A DNA stretch of 64,000 nt, from the NCBI GenBank assembly GCA_020635725.1, contig JACJZF010000002.1, forward strand, positions 310,001 to 374,000, read 5' to 3'. Numbering within the stretch: the stretch's first letter is position 1; each line of letters opens with the position of its first letter. This document shows, in pieces, positions 24,571-32,357 of this stretch. The notes under the pieces are model-generated. The model was not told the origin of the DNA. It searched no databases and worked only from the letters and a program-made list of their open reading frames with translations. A program made the translations under genes and the position numbers. Source of the DNA: Flavobacteriales bacterium (GTDB lineage: Bacteria; Bacteroidota; Bacteroidia; Flavobacteriales_F; PHOS-HE28).

Positions 24571-24897
24571 TCAGAGCCGTTCGCAGCAGGTTTCGAGGCA
24601 ACCGACGATCTTCATGAACTCCGGGCGCTCCAGACTCCAGAAGGTGTATTTCCCTTCCTTCTCGCAGCGCAGCAGCCCGCGGTCGCGCATCAGCGTGAGG
24701 TGCTGGCTGAGGATGGCCTGTTCGATGCCGAGCAGCGCCTGCAGTTCACGGTTGCAGAGTCGCTGCTCCTGGCCCAGGGCATCCAGGATCGCCAGGCGCT
24801 GCGGGTGTGCTGCTGCCCGGAGCAAGTCACTCGCGCGACTGAGCTTCTCGGCACCCAGCCGCTCGTCCAGTGTTTCTATCTCGGTGTGGTGAAGCAT
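24571..24897 (-). CDS. ArsR/SmtB-family repressor, candidate persulfide sensor
   Basis: 108 residues with the winged helix-turn-helix of ArsR proteins ('RLAILDALGQEQRLCNRELQ', 'IEQAILSQHLTLMRDRGLL'). Cysteines are at 48, 78, 100, 104 and 105. Persulfide sensors of this family (SqrR/BigR type) use one Cys near the recognition helix and one near the C-terminus, which this layout allows. It is the first gene of the sulfur block and likely represses it. Confidence 0.85.
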   Translation of the reverse strand: MLHHTEIETLDERLGAEKLSRASDLLRAAAHPQRLAILDALGQEQRLCNRELQALLGIEQAILSQHLTLMRDRGLLRCEKEGKYTFWSLERPEFMKIVGCLETCCERL

Positions 24898-24904
24898 AAC
24901 GCCG

Positions 24905-24927
24905 CAAACGTATAGCTATGCGACTAT
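24905..24927 (-). promoter_or_regulatory. Promoter -7 box and candidate operator of the sulfur block
   Basis: On the minus strand TACGTTTG (24912-24905) is a TAnnTTTG box, 7 bp before the regulator's ATG. ATAG-N8-CTAT (24912-24927), containing the 8-bp palindrome ATAGCTAT, overlaps the box and the spacer, a position where an ArsR-type repressor would block RNA polymerase. Confidence 0.5.
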
Positions 24928-24971
24928 GTGTTTTGGTGATGCTTGTCACCTCATACGGCGAAGGCGCTGGT

Positions 24972-26096
24972 TTACATTGCTTTCAGGAGTTCCTCGCCGA
25001 AATGGCGCACCTGGTAGCTGCGTATTCCTGGCAAGGCAGCAAGCGCTTGTACATCACCCGGAAGCGTGCGCGCGATCTCGCTGAGCATCTGATTGCTGGC
25101 CACGATGCCGAGCCGTAGGTCGTAGGCTGCGGTGAGCCGATCGCGCACCTGCTTCAGCCGTTTCAGCCGCTCGTCATAGTCCGGATCGCGGGGCCAGCGT
25201 TTGCCGCGTGGGGCATGGGGCCACTGCTCTTTGGGCAGGTCGAGGCCGCGCTGCACGGCGGCCATGAACTCGCGGCCATGGCGCTGCAACAGCTTCTCGC
25301 CAACTCCTTTGCGCTGCGCGAAGGCCTGCAGCGAGGTGGGCGGGTCCAGCGCGAGGCCGACGAGCGTATCGTTTCCGATGACCATGAAGGGAGCACGGTC
25401 CATGCGCTCTGCGAGCTGCTCACGCAGGCCATGCACTTCGCGCAGGATCGCCAGCTGATGCGGCTTCAGGGTCTTCGCGGTCTTCAGCTTGAGGAATCCC
25501 GGTTCCTCGTCCGCAGGCAGGTTGAAGGGCGCATCGGTGAGCAGCGCGAATTCCTCTTCGGCCCAGCCCCAGCGTTCCTTGGCGATGAGCTTCTCCTTCA
25601 GCACGTCGCGCAGCGCGATCAGATGGCTCGTGTCGCCGGCGGCGTAGGCGAGCATGTCGGAGGGAAGCGGCCGCTTGCTCCAATCGGCCTTCTGGAACTT
25701 CTTGTCGACCTTGATGCCTTGGTACTTGAGCAGTAACGACGCGAGGCCGATCTCGGGCTCATTCAGCAGCTCCGCGGCAACGAGCGTGTCGAACACGTTC
25801 TCCACGCGGATGCCGTGGTACTTCGCCAGTATGCGCAGGTCGTAATCCGCATCGTGGATCACCACTTCCATGGCTGTATCGGCCAGCAAGGCGGCCAGCG
25901 GCGCCAGGTCGGGAACCGCCAGCGGATCGATGAGGAAGGTGCGCTCGCGGGTGCTGATCTGCACCAGGCACACCTTCTCCCGGTATCGATGGAAGCTGCT
26001 GGCTTCGGTGTCCAGGGCGATGATGCTGGACGCGGAAAGCCCGGCGGCGGCGGCGGCTAGGGCCTCGCGGCCGGTGATCAGGTCGTAGTGCGACAC
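24972..26096 (-). CDS. rnd: Ribonuclease D
   Basis: 374 residues from GTG 26096. The DEDD exonuclease motifs are visible: 'IIALDTEASSFH', 'VIHDADYDLRIL' and 'AYAAGDTSHLIAL'. Two HRDC-type helical domains follow ('LREVHGLREQLAERMDRAPF', 'LKQVRDRLTAAYDLRLGIV'). It trims the 3' ends of structured RNA. A TTG at 26138 would add 14 residues but overlaps the neighbour; GTG gives the usual start near 'SHYDLI'. Confidence 0.88.
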   Translation of the reverse strand: MSHYDLITGREALAAAAAGLSASSIIALDTEASSFHRYREKVCLVQISTRERTFLIDPLAVPDLAPLAALLADTAMEVVIHDADYDLRILAKYHGIRVENVFDTLVAAELLNEPEIGLASLLLKYQGIKVDKKFQKADWSKRPLPSDMLAYAAGDTSHLIALRDVLKEKLIAKERWGWAEEEFALLTDAPFNLPADEEPGFLKLKTAKTLKPHQLAILREVHGLREQLAERMDRAPFMVIGNDTLVGLALDPPTSLQAFAQRKGVGEKLLQRHGREFMAAVQRGLDLPKEQWPHAPRGKRWPRDPDYDERLKRLKQVRDRLTAAYDLRLGIVASNQMLSEIARTLPGDVQALAALPGIRSYQVRHFGEELLKAM

Positions 26097-26127
26097 GAGG
26101 TGTGGTGGTCGGCGCAAGGTAATGGGC

Positions 26128-26499
26128 TCACGGCGCAAGGGCCTCCATGCCGGGCAGGTTGCGCAGCACCCACCAGGCCATCAGCCCGATTCCCCACGCC
26201 CACACCACGCGGTTGTCGCGCTCGGGCACGGTGCCATTCCAGCGGCTCCAGCCCCATTGGAGCCCGATCAGCGGCACCGCCGTTACCAGCGCTGCATTGT
26301 GAGCGAAGGCCTCGCCGATCCGCGCGTGCAACAGATCGTGCACGGCGCGCTGCGCGCCGCAACCCGGACAGAAAAGGCCGGTGAGCCAATGGAAAGGGCA
26401 GGAGAGGAAGGCGTCGCTGTGTTCGGGGTCGAAGAGGAAGAGCAGCACGCCCCAGGCCGCGAGCAGGGACAAGGCTACGATGCGCAAGACCCGGCCCAT
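26128..26499 (-). CDS. DUF2752 membrane protein
   Basis: 123 residues with about three membrane helices and the family motif 'FCPGCGAQRAVHDLLHARIG'. Function unknown; common in Bacteroidota and often near CD225/TM2-type small membrane proteins. It is 3 bp after the CD225 gene and probably cotranscribed with it. Confidence 0.82.
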   Translation of the reverse strand: MGRVLRIVALSLLAAWGVLLFLFDPEHSDAFLSCPFHWLTGLFCPGCGAQRAVHDLLHARIGEAFAHNAALVTAVPLIGLQWGWSRWNGTVPERDNRVVWAWGIGLMAWWVLRNLPGMEALAP

Positions 26500-26502
26500 G
26501 GC

Positions 26503-26784
26503 TCAATTCATCGCTGCCGCGCCCACCGCCGCAGCAATGAACATGGCGAAGACGGACCCATAGAACAGCAGGAGCAGCGCCACGGGGATCAAGCCGCACC
26601 AGAACCCGATGGTGGTCCAGCGCTTCGCGTCGCGGCTCGCGGCCTCGGCGGCCTCGAGGTCGCCACGGTCCCAGAGCTCGTTCACCTTGGCCGCGTGTAT
26701 GATGCCCACGATCCCGAAGGGCACGCAGCAGAGCAAGGTGACCAGGATGGATTCAACGAGCCAGGTGCGCGGACGAGGGGGCAT
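26503..26784 (-). CDS. CD225/dispanin-family small membrane protein
   Basis: 93 residues with the CD225 pattern: helix 1 'SILVTLLCCVPFGIVGIIHA', the loop 'AKVNELWDRGDLEAAEAASR' and 'DAKRWTTIG', then helix 2. The two Cys at the end of helix 1 are the acylation sites in animal homologues. The bacterial role is unknown. ATG 26784 follows the manC stop by 2 bp. Confidence 0.85.
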   Translation of the reverse strand: MPPRPRTWLVESILVTLLCCVPFGIVGIIHAAKVNELWDRGDLEAAEAASRDAKRWTTIGFWCGLIPVALLLLFYGSVFAMFIAAAVGAAAMN

Positions 26785-26786
26785 GA

Positions 26787-27878
26787 TCACACGTAACGCT
26801 CGCCGCTCTCGGCGGTGAGCTCGTTCACGAAATGCTTGATCTGCTGCTCATCGCGCTTGCGGCACACGAGCAAGGCATCCTTGGTGCTCACCACGATGCA
26901 GTCCTCGAGTCCCTGCAGCACCATCAGGCGGCCATCGTGGGCGTGCACCACGTTGCCCGAGCAATCGTAGAGCTTCACCGCATCGCCGATCGCCGCGTTG
27001 CCAGCCGCGTCTTTCGGCAGGTGGGTGTACAGGCTTCCCCAGGTGCCCAGGTCGCTCCAGCCGAAGTCGCTCTTCACAGTGAACACGTTATCGGCCTTCT
27101 CCATGATGCCGTAGTCGATGCTCTCGCTGCTGCACTCCGCATAGATCTCCCGGATGGCCGCGCTCTCGTCGGGTCCTCCGAAATCAGCGCGCCGCGCCGC
27201 GAAGAGCGCGTGCATCGCCGGCAGGTGACGCGCGTAGGCCGCATCGATGCTGGCGAGGCTCCAGATGAAGATGCCCGCGTTCCACAGGAAATCGCCGCTC
27301 TCGATGAAACGCAGCGCGGTCTCATGGTCGGGCTTCTCGGTGAAGGTCTTCACGCGTTTCACGCGTGGATGCATGCGCCCATCGCTTTCCTTGAATTGGA
27401 TGTACCCATAGCCGGTGTCGGGCCGGCTCGGCATGATGCCCAAGGTGACCAGGCAGTCCGAAGCGGCCGCCTGATCCAGCGCGATGCCTACCGTCTCGCG
27501 GAATGCCTCTTCCTTCAGCACCAGATGGTCGCTGGGTGCCACCACGACCAGGGCGTGCGGATCGCGCGCGCCGATCACCGCATTGGCGTAGGCCACGCAC
27601 GGGGCGGTGTTGCGCCGTTCGGGCTCCTCCAGGATCTGCCAATCGGCGATGTCTGGCAGCTGCTCGCGCACGATGGAGGCGTAGCGGGCATTGGTCACCA
27701 CCAGGATCCGTTCTTTGCCGCAGATCGGCAGGAAGCGGTCGTAGGTCTGCTGCAGCAGGGTGCGCCCCAGGCCGAGAAAATCGAGGAATTGCTTGGGATA
27801 GGCCGTGCGGCTCATGGGCCAGAAACGGCTTCCTACGCCGCCCGCCATGATCACGCACCAGTTGCTTCGGTTCTGCAT
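26787..27878 (-). CDS. manC: Mannose-1-phosphate guanylyltransferase
   Basis: 363 residues. The nucleotide-binding start 'VIMAGGVGSRFWPMSRTAYP' is followed by the 'PKQFLDFLG' motif, 'VVAPSDHLV' and 'VKTFTEKPDH'. It makes GDP-mannose for surface polysaccharide. There is no fused isomerase domain. The ATG at 27878 is preferred over an upstream TTG. Confidence 0.92.
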   Translation of the reverse strand: MQNRSNWCVIMAGGVGSRFWPMSRTAYPKQFLDFLGLGRTLLQQTYDRFLPICGKERILVVTNARYASIVREQLPDIADWQILEEPERRNTAPCVAYANAVIGARDPHALVVVAPSDHLVLKEEAFRETVGIALDQAAASDCLVTLGIMPSRPDTGYGYIQFKESDGRMHPRVKRVKTFTEKPDHETALRFIESGDFLWNAGIFIWSLASIDAAYARHLPAMHALFAARRADFGGPDESAAIREIYAECSSESIDYGIMEKADNVFTVKSDFGWSDLGTWGSLYTHLPKDAAGNAAIGDAVKLYDCSGNVVHAHDGRLMVLQGLEDCIVVSTKDALLVCRKRDEQQIKHFVNELTAESGERYV

Positions 27879-27896
27879 TCGTTCGGTCAATGTGGC

Positions 27897-28523
27897 TCAG
27901 GAGGCGCGGGCCACCAGGGCCGGGTCGTGTGTTCGCACCTCGAGCAAGGGGTCCATGAGATAGATGCGGCGGTTGCTCAGGCATTCGCAGCGGAAGCGCT
28001 TCCGCAGGCGCGGGCCTTTGACATAGATGCCGGTGTGGTAGTGGAAGAGGGCGCGTTCGGGCAACTGTTCCAAGCGCAGCGCGGGCTCCGGGTCGTGCCG
28101 ATGCAGGGCGCGCATGAGCAAGGGGTCTGCGCAGCTGCTGGCGGGCGCCTTGCACAGGTGCAGCAGCAGCGCGGTGAGCACATCGGGCGGCAGCACCGCC
28201 AGCGATAGGAAGGGTTGCATGAGGCGCTTGTACTCCGCGCGCCATTCAGAACCGTGCGGATCGGAGCGCCTGTGCTTGGTGAAGGCCATGTGATGGGCGA
28301 ACTCGTGCACCAGGGTCACCAGGAACGCGTAGGGGTTGAGGCCCGCATTCACCGTGACCCGCGCCGGATGGCCCGCGTGCGCCGACCGGTAGTCGCCCAG
28401 CTTGCTGCGCCGGTCGCGCACCACACGCACCTGCACCGGGTGCTCGCGCAACCAGGCCTCCACCGGTGGCCAGGCGGCAACGGGCAGGTGCTCGCGAAGA
28501 CGTGCGGTATCCGTGGCGCGCAT
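27897..28523 (-). CDS. SprT-like zinc metalloprotease-domain protein
   Basis: 208 residues. The zinc motif 'LVHEFAHHMAFTKH' gives HExxH. The C-terminal part has a ribbon-like 'KRFRCECLSNRRIYLMDP' with two Cys. SprT-like proteins resemble the Spartan protease; the substrate in bacteria is unknown. The start is ATG 28523, where the coding character begins. Confidence 0.8.
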   Translation of the reverse strand: MRATDTARLREHLPVAAWPPVEAWLREHPVQVRVVRDRRSKLGDYRSAHAGHPARVTVNAGLNPYAFLVTLVHEFAHHMAFTKHRRSDPHGSEWRAEYKRLMQPFLSLAVLPPDVLTALLLHLCKAPASSCADPLLMRALHRHDPEPALRLEQLPERALFHYHTGIYVKGPRLRKRFRCECLSNRRIYLMDPLLEVRTHDPALVARAS

Positions 28524-28528
28524 GGTTC

Positions 28529-28708
28529 TTAGCTGCCGACAGGGCGATGTTGCGGTGCTTGGGCCCATGTCCCATCCGGTGCGGCGGGCACATGGTTCCA
28601 ATGCGGGCAATCGCAGCCTCGCTTCTTCCGGTACTTCCGCGGCTTGGGGGAGGCGCAGCCAACGAGCAGGGCTCCTGCCAGCAGGCCGATCAGTCCGATT
28701 CGCGTCAT
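28529..28708 (-). CDS. Small lipoprotein, conserved Bacteroidota type
   Basis: 59 residues: signal 'MTRIGLIGLLAGALLVGCAS' with lipobox Cys, then 'KYRKKRGCDCPHWNH', a Cys/basic motif I recall in short lipoproteins of Bacteroidota. Function unknown. Its stop is 5 bp from the SprT-like gene start. Confidence 0.65.
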   Translation of the reverse strand: MTRIGLIGLLAGALLVGCASPKPRKYRKKRGCDCPHWNHVPAAPDGTWAQAPQHRPVGS

Positions 28709-28766
28709 TCCGTGCACCGCGGCCAAGGTACAAGGCGCGCAGGAGGCGGGGCCAGCGGTCAGCGCC

Positions 28767-28774
28767 TACTTTTG
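28767..28774 (+). promoter_or_regulatory. -7 box of the mlaE/mlaF-like operon
   Basis: TACTTTTG, 9 bp before the ATG at 28784. No clear -33 TTG at the standard spacing. Confidence 0.5.
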
Positions 28775-28783
28775 ACCGCGATC

Positions 28784-29524
28784 ATGAGCACGCTTTTCCA
28801 CATCGGCCAGTACTTCATGCTGCTGCGCGATGTCTTCTCCCGCCCCGAGCGCCTGAGCCTGTACTGGCGGCGCACCTTGGAGGAGATGGACCTGCTGGGC
28901 GTGAAGAGCCTGGGCATCGTGGCCCTGCTCAGCGCCTTCATGGGCGCGGTGATCACCATCCAGACCAAGACCAACATCGACAGCCCGCTGATCCAGGCCT
29001 GGGTCGTGGGCTTCGCCACCCGGCAGAGCACCATCCTCGAGTTCAGCCCCACGGTGATCTCGCTGATCCTGGCGGGCAAGGTGGGCAGCAACATCGCCGC
29101 GGAGATCGGCTCCATGCGCGTGAAAGAGCAGATCGATGCCCTCGACATCATGGGGGTGAACTCCGCGGGCTACCTGATCCTGCCCAAGATCGTGGCCACC
29201 GTGCTCATGAACCCCTTCCTGGTCATGATCAGCATGTTCCTCGGGATCTTCGGCGGGTGGCTCGCCGGGGTGCAGACGGGCATCGTGGTGAGCGATGATT
29301 TCATCATGGGCATTCAGCTCGGGTTCAAGCCATTCCACGTGGTGTACGCCCTTCTGAAGACCGTGGTCTTCGCCTTCATCATCACCACCATCAGCGCCTA
29401 CCACGGCTACTTCACCCGCGGCGGCACGCGCGAGGTGGGCATCAGCAGCACGCGCGCCGTGGTGTACAGCGATGTGGTGATCCTGCTGGCCAACGTGGTG
29501 CTCACCCAGCTGCTGCTGCTATGA
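28784..29524 (+). CDS. MlaE-family ABC transporter permease
   Basis: 246 residues, about five membrane helices, with the MlaE core 'LILAGKVGSNIAAEIGSMRV' and 'EQIDALDIMGVNSAGYLILP'. Such permeases move phospholipid between the membranes. Translationally coupled to the ATPase gene by an ATGA overlap. A matching MCE-domain protein is not in the window. Confidence 0.9.
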   Translation: MSTLFHIGQYFMLLRDVFSRPERLSLYWRRTLEEMDLLGVKSLGIVALLSAFMGAVITIQTKTNIDSPLIQAWVVGFATRQSTILEFSPTVISLILAGKVGSNIAAEIGSMRVKEQIDALDIMGVNSAGYLILPKIVATVLMNPFLVMISMFLGIFGGWLAGVQTGIVVSDDFIMGIQLGFKPFHVVYALLKTVVFAFIITTISAYHGYFTRGGTREVGISSTRAVVYSDVVILLANVVLTQLLLL

Positions 29525-30285
29525 TCACCGTCGAGGGTCTTGGCAAGCGTTTCGGCTCGGTGCAGGTGCTGCAGGACATCAGCGCGGTGTTCCACAAGGG
29601 CAAGGTGAACCAGATCATCGGGCGCAGCGGCTCGGGCAAGAGCGTGCTGGCCAAATGCATGGTGGGGCTGCATCGGCCGGAGCAGGGCCGTGTGCTCTAC
29701 GAGGGCGAGTCGTTCCACGACATGGGGCTCGAGGAGAAGCGCGCGGTGCGGCAGCGCATCGGCATGCTCTTCCAAGGCTCGGCGCTCTTCGACAGCCAGA
29801 ACGTTATCGAGAATGTCATGTTCCCCCTGCGCATGTTCGGCACTATGTCGCGCAGCGAGATGGAAGACCGCGCGCACATCTGCCTGAAGCGGGTGAACAT
29901 CGTGGACAAGGATCGGCTCTTCCCGGCCGAACTCAGCGGCGGCATGCAGAAACGCGTGGGCATCGCGCGGGCCATCGCCATGGAGCCGCAATACCTCTTC
30001 TGCGATGAGCCCAATAGCGGCCTGGACCCGCAGACCAGCATCGTCATCGACGATCTCATCCGCGAGATCACCGAGGAGTTCGGCACCACCACCATCGTGA
30101 TCACGCACGACATGAACAGCGTGATGGAGACCGGTGAGCACATCATCTTCATCCACAAAGGCCGCAAGTGGTGGGAGGGCGACCGCGATAAGCTGTTGCG
30201 CAGCGACAATCAGGAGCTGAACGAGTTCGTGTTCGCCGGCAGCCTCATGCGCGCGGTGAAGCGTTCGCTCAAAGAGGAGGGATAG
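29521..30285 (+). CDS. MlaF-type ABC transporter ATPase
   Basis: 254 residues. Walker A 'IGRSGSGKSVLAK' (about 34-46), Q-loop 'GMLFQGSALFDS', signature 'ELSGGMQKRVGIARA', Walker B 'YLFCDEPNSGLDPQ' and switch His 'VITHDMNS'. It powers the MlaE-type permease just upstream. A bidirectional terminator follows. Confidence 0.92.
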   Translation: MITVEGLGKRFGSVQVLQDISAVFHKGKVNQIIGRSGSGKSVLAKCMVGLHRPEQGRVLYEGESFHDMGLEEKRAVRQRIGMLFQGSALFDSQNVIENVMFPLRMFGTMSRSEMEDRAHICLKRVNIVDKDRLFPAELSGGMQKRVGIARAIAMEPQYLFCDEPNSGLDPQTSIVIDDLIREITEEFGTTTIVITHDMNSVMETGEHIIFIHKGRKWWEGDRDKLLRSDNQELNEFVFAGSLMRAVKRSLKEEG

Positions 30286-30298
30286 CGCCCCACGAAAA

Positions 30299-30324
30299 AA
30301 GGCCCCCGCCAGAGCGGAGGCCTT
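30299..30324. terminator. Bidirectional terminator
   Basis: AAGGCC-C-CCGC pairs with GCGG-A-GGCCTT around a 4-base loop (one mismatch), flanked by AAAAAA on one side and CTTCTT on the other. It separates the ABC operon from the converging secreted-protein gene. Confidence 0.75.
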
Positions 30325-30345
30325 CTTCCTTGGAGAGGATTCTCG

Positions 30346-32199
30346 TTACTGCTTCACCACGCGGCGCACCAGGCTGTCCTGGCCGTCGCTCACCCGCACC
30401 AGGTAGGCGCCGGCAGGCTGGCCGCTCAGGTCCACCGTGAAGCTGCCGCCGCTGCGGGCGCTCAGAACACGCTGTCCCAGCACGTCGAGCACCTCGACGT
30501 TGTAAGTGCCCGGCTTCGCCGTGCTGATGAACAAGGTGCCAGTCGTCACCGGGTTCGGGCCGATGGTCACGCCCGTGAGCTCGTCGCGCTCAGGAACAGA
30601 GACCACGTTGGTGGTGGCCAGGCGGATGTGGAAGGCATTGCCGTTGGAGTACACCTGGTCGTTCGGGATCTGGATCCCGCTGGTGAGGCCCGGCTGCGGC
30701 ACGGTCAAGTCATCCACCACGCGCAGGATGCTCGCTCCGGCGTTGCTGTACATGGTCACACCCACGAAGTAACCGCCCGGCTGAAGCGTTTGGGGCGCAT
30801 CGAAAGCCACGGTGATCTTGCCATCGGCGATGTGCCCGTCGGTCACATCGATGATATCTGTGGAGAACAGCGGCGCCGGGAGATTGGTGGTGGCGTCGAG
30901 CGTGGTGTCCCAGATGGCGGCGATGAAGTACGAGCCGGCCTGGCTGGTGCTGGTGATCCCCAGTTCGATGCCGTACACGGTCTGCTGCACGCGCATGGAG
31001 TAGTAGTTGAAGACGATCAGGCCGTCAGCGGCATCCTCGAAGGTGTTGGTGCCCAGCGAACCGAGCGACTGGTAGCCGGCAGGGTGGTTGCCGATTCCGT
31101 CCACGGTGTACCAATCCGGCGTGACCTCGAAGTTGCGCAGGTACACGTTGTTGTCCAGGTCCTCCTCCTGGCTGGCCTCATCCGAGGTAAGGGTGAAGGT
31201 GCCCTCGTATAGGCCATTGCTCAGCGCGCCGCCGTTCGGCAGGTTCTCCTCCTGGCTCATCAGGCCGCTGGCCGCTGAGGCGAGGTCGGTGGTGCTGCTG
31301 TTGGCACTGAAGGGATCCGGACCGGTCACGTCCAGGCTCACGAGCACATTGGTCATGGGGTTCACCCCGAAGTTTAGGAAGTTGCCGCCGACCAGCATGG
31401 TGGGCTCCAGATGCTGCGAGGGGATGCGGCCATATTCCTCCCCATCACCGGTTTGGCTCAGGAAGCCATCCTCCATGATGAGCTCGTAGGCCGGCTGCTC
31501 GATCACCTTCACGTCGTCCACGAACCAGCTGTAGCCCCATTCGCCGGCCCAGTAGAAGCGCACCCAGATCTCCGGCTGGTTGCCCGCCACATCGCTGATG
31601 TTGATCCGGACACGGGTGGGGTTGTCGATCACTTCCTGCACGGCCATCCCGGGGAACACTTCATAAACGCCCGGCGTGCCGGGGTTGGTGGTGGTCAGCG
31701 GCGTCCAATCCGTGTTGTTGGTGCTGATCACCACGTAGATGTTCTCATTGGTCCACTTCCGGTAGAAGGTCTGGAACTCGAGCACCACGTTGTCGTAGCC
31801 CACCGTGCTGATCGAGTTCACCGTGGTCATGTGGCTCTGCTCGATCGTACCGGTGTTGTTGTTGAAGCCATCGCTGTCGAGCATGGCATAGCCGTTGGCC
31901 TGGCTGGGGCTGTTCACCGGCGCGGTGGGGAAATCGCCGCTGTTGGTGAGGCCTACGCCGATCTGCCAATCCAAGGCGATGGCGCCATCGTGGCCCACGG
32001 TCCAGGTAGCTGCATCGGAGAAATCATCTTCCCAGAGCACCTGGCTGCGTGCTCCTGATTGGGCCGGCCCAACGGGAACGGCTTCGTCCAGGGTGGGCTT
32101 CATTCCGATCCGGGCATGGGGCTGGGCGGTTTTCGTCTGCGCCACGGCACAGGCAACTACGCCCACAGACAGCAGCACGGTGTAAATTCGTTTCATCAT
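30346..32199 (-). CDS. Secreted type IX cargo protein (paralogue 1)
   Basis: 617 residues. Signal peptide 'MMKRIYTVLLSVGVVACAVA'; a jelly-roll-like ligand domain (about 50-235, 'LWEDDFSDAATWTVG') of the MAM type; a central beta domain with 'GIGNHPAGYQSL' and 'VVDDLTVPQPG'; and a type A sorting domain with 'GPNPVTTGTLFIS' and 'GAYLVRVSDGQDSLVRRVVKQ'. Probably surface-anchored. No catalytic motif seen. Closely related in architecture and wording to the next gene. Confidence 0.85.
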   Translation of the reverse strand: MMKRIYTVLLSVGVVACAVAQTKTAQPHARIGMKPTLDEAVPVGPAQSGARSQVLWEDDFSDAATWTVGHDGAIALDWQIGVGLTNSGDFPTAPVNSPSQANGYAMLDSDGFNNNTGTIEQSHMTTVNSISTVGYDNVVLEFQTFYRKWTNENIYVVISTNNTDWTPLTTTNPGTPGVYEVFPGMAVQEVIDNPTRVRINISDVAGNQPEIWVRFYWAGEWGYSWFVDDVKVIEQPAYELIMEDGFLSQTGDGEEYGRIPSQHLEPTMLVGGNFLNFGVNPMTNVLVSLDVTGPDPFSANSSTTDLASAASGLMSQEENLPNGGALSNGLYEGTFTLTSDEASQEEDLDNNVYLRNFEVTPDWYTVDGIGNHPAGYQSLGSLGTNTFEDAADGLIVFNYYSMRVQQTVYGIELGITSTSQAGSYFIAAIWDTTLDATTNLPAPLFSTDIIDVTDGHIADGKITVAFDAPQTLQPGGYFVGVTMYSNAGASILRVVDDLTVPQPGLTSGIQIPNDQVYSNGNAFHIRLATTNVVSVPERDELTGVTIGPNPVTTGTLFISTAKPGTYNVEVLDVLGQRVLSARSGGSFTVDLSGQPAGAYLVRVSDGQDSLVRRVVKQ

Positions 32200-32307
32200 C
32201 GGTTCAATTGGGTTTTACGAGGGGTTGTCATCACAAAGCAAACCATTCAGCACTCGTTCTCCAAGCCGTTGATCAGGCCTGGTCCGAAGCGAATGGCAAC
32301 CAATATT

Positions 32308-32339
32308 GAAAGGCCCCGGTCCTAGGACCGGGGCCTTTC
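32308..32339. terminator. Perfect 32-bp palindrome, terminator
   Basis: The 16-bp arms are exact complements, GC-rich in the middle with AAA/TTT at the outer edges. It follows the stop of the 32358-34229 gene and lies upstream of 30346-32199. Confidence 0.75.
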
Positions 32340-32357
32340 CCTTGGGAATCAGTACGA

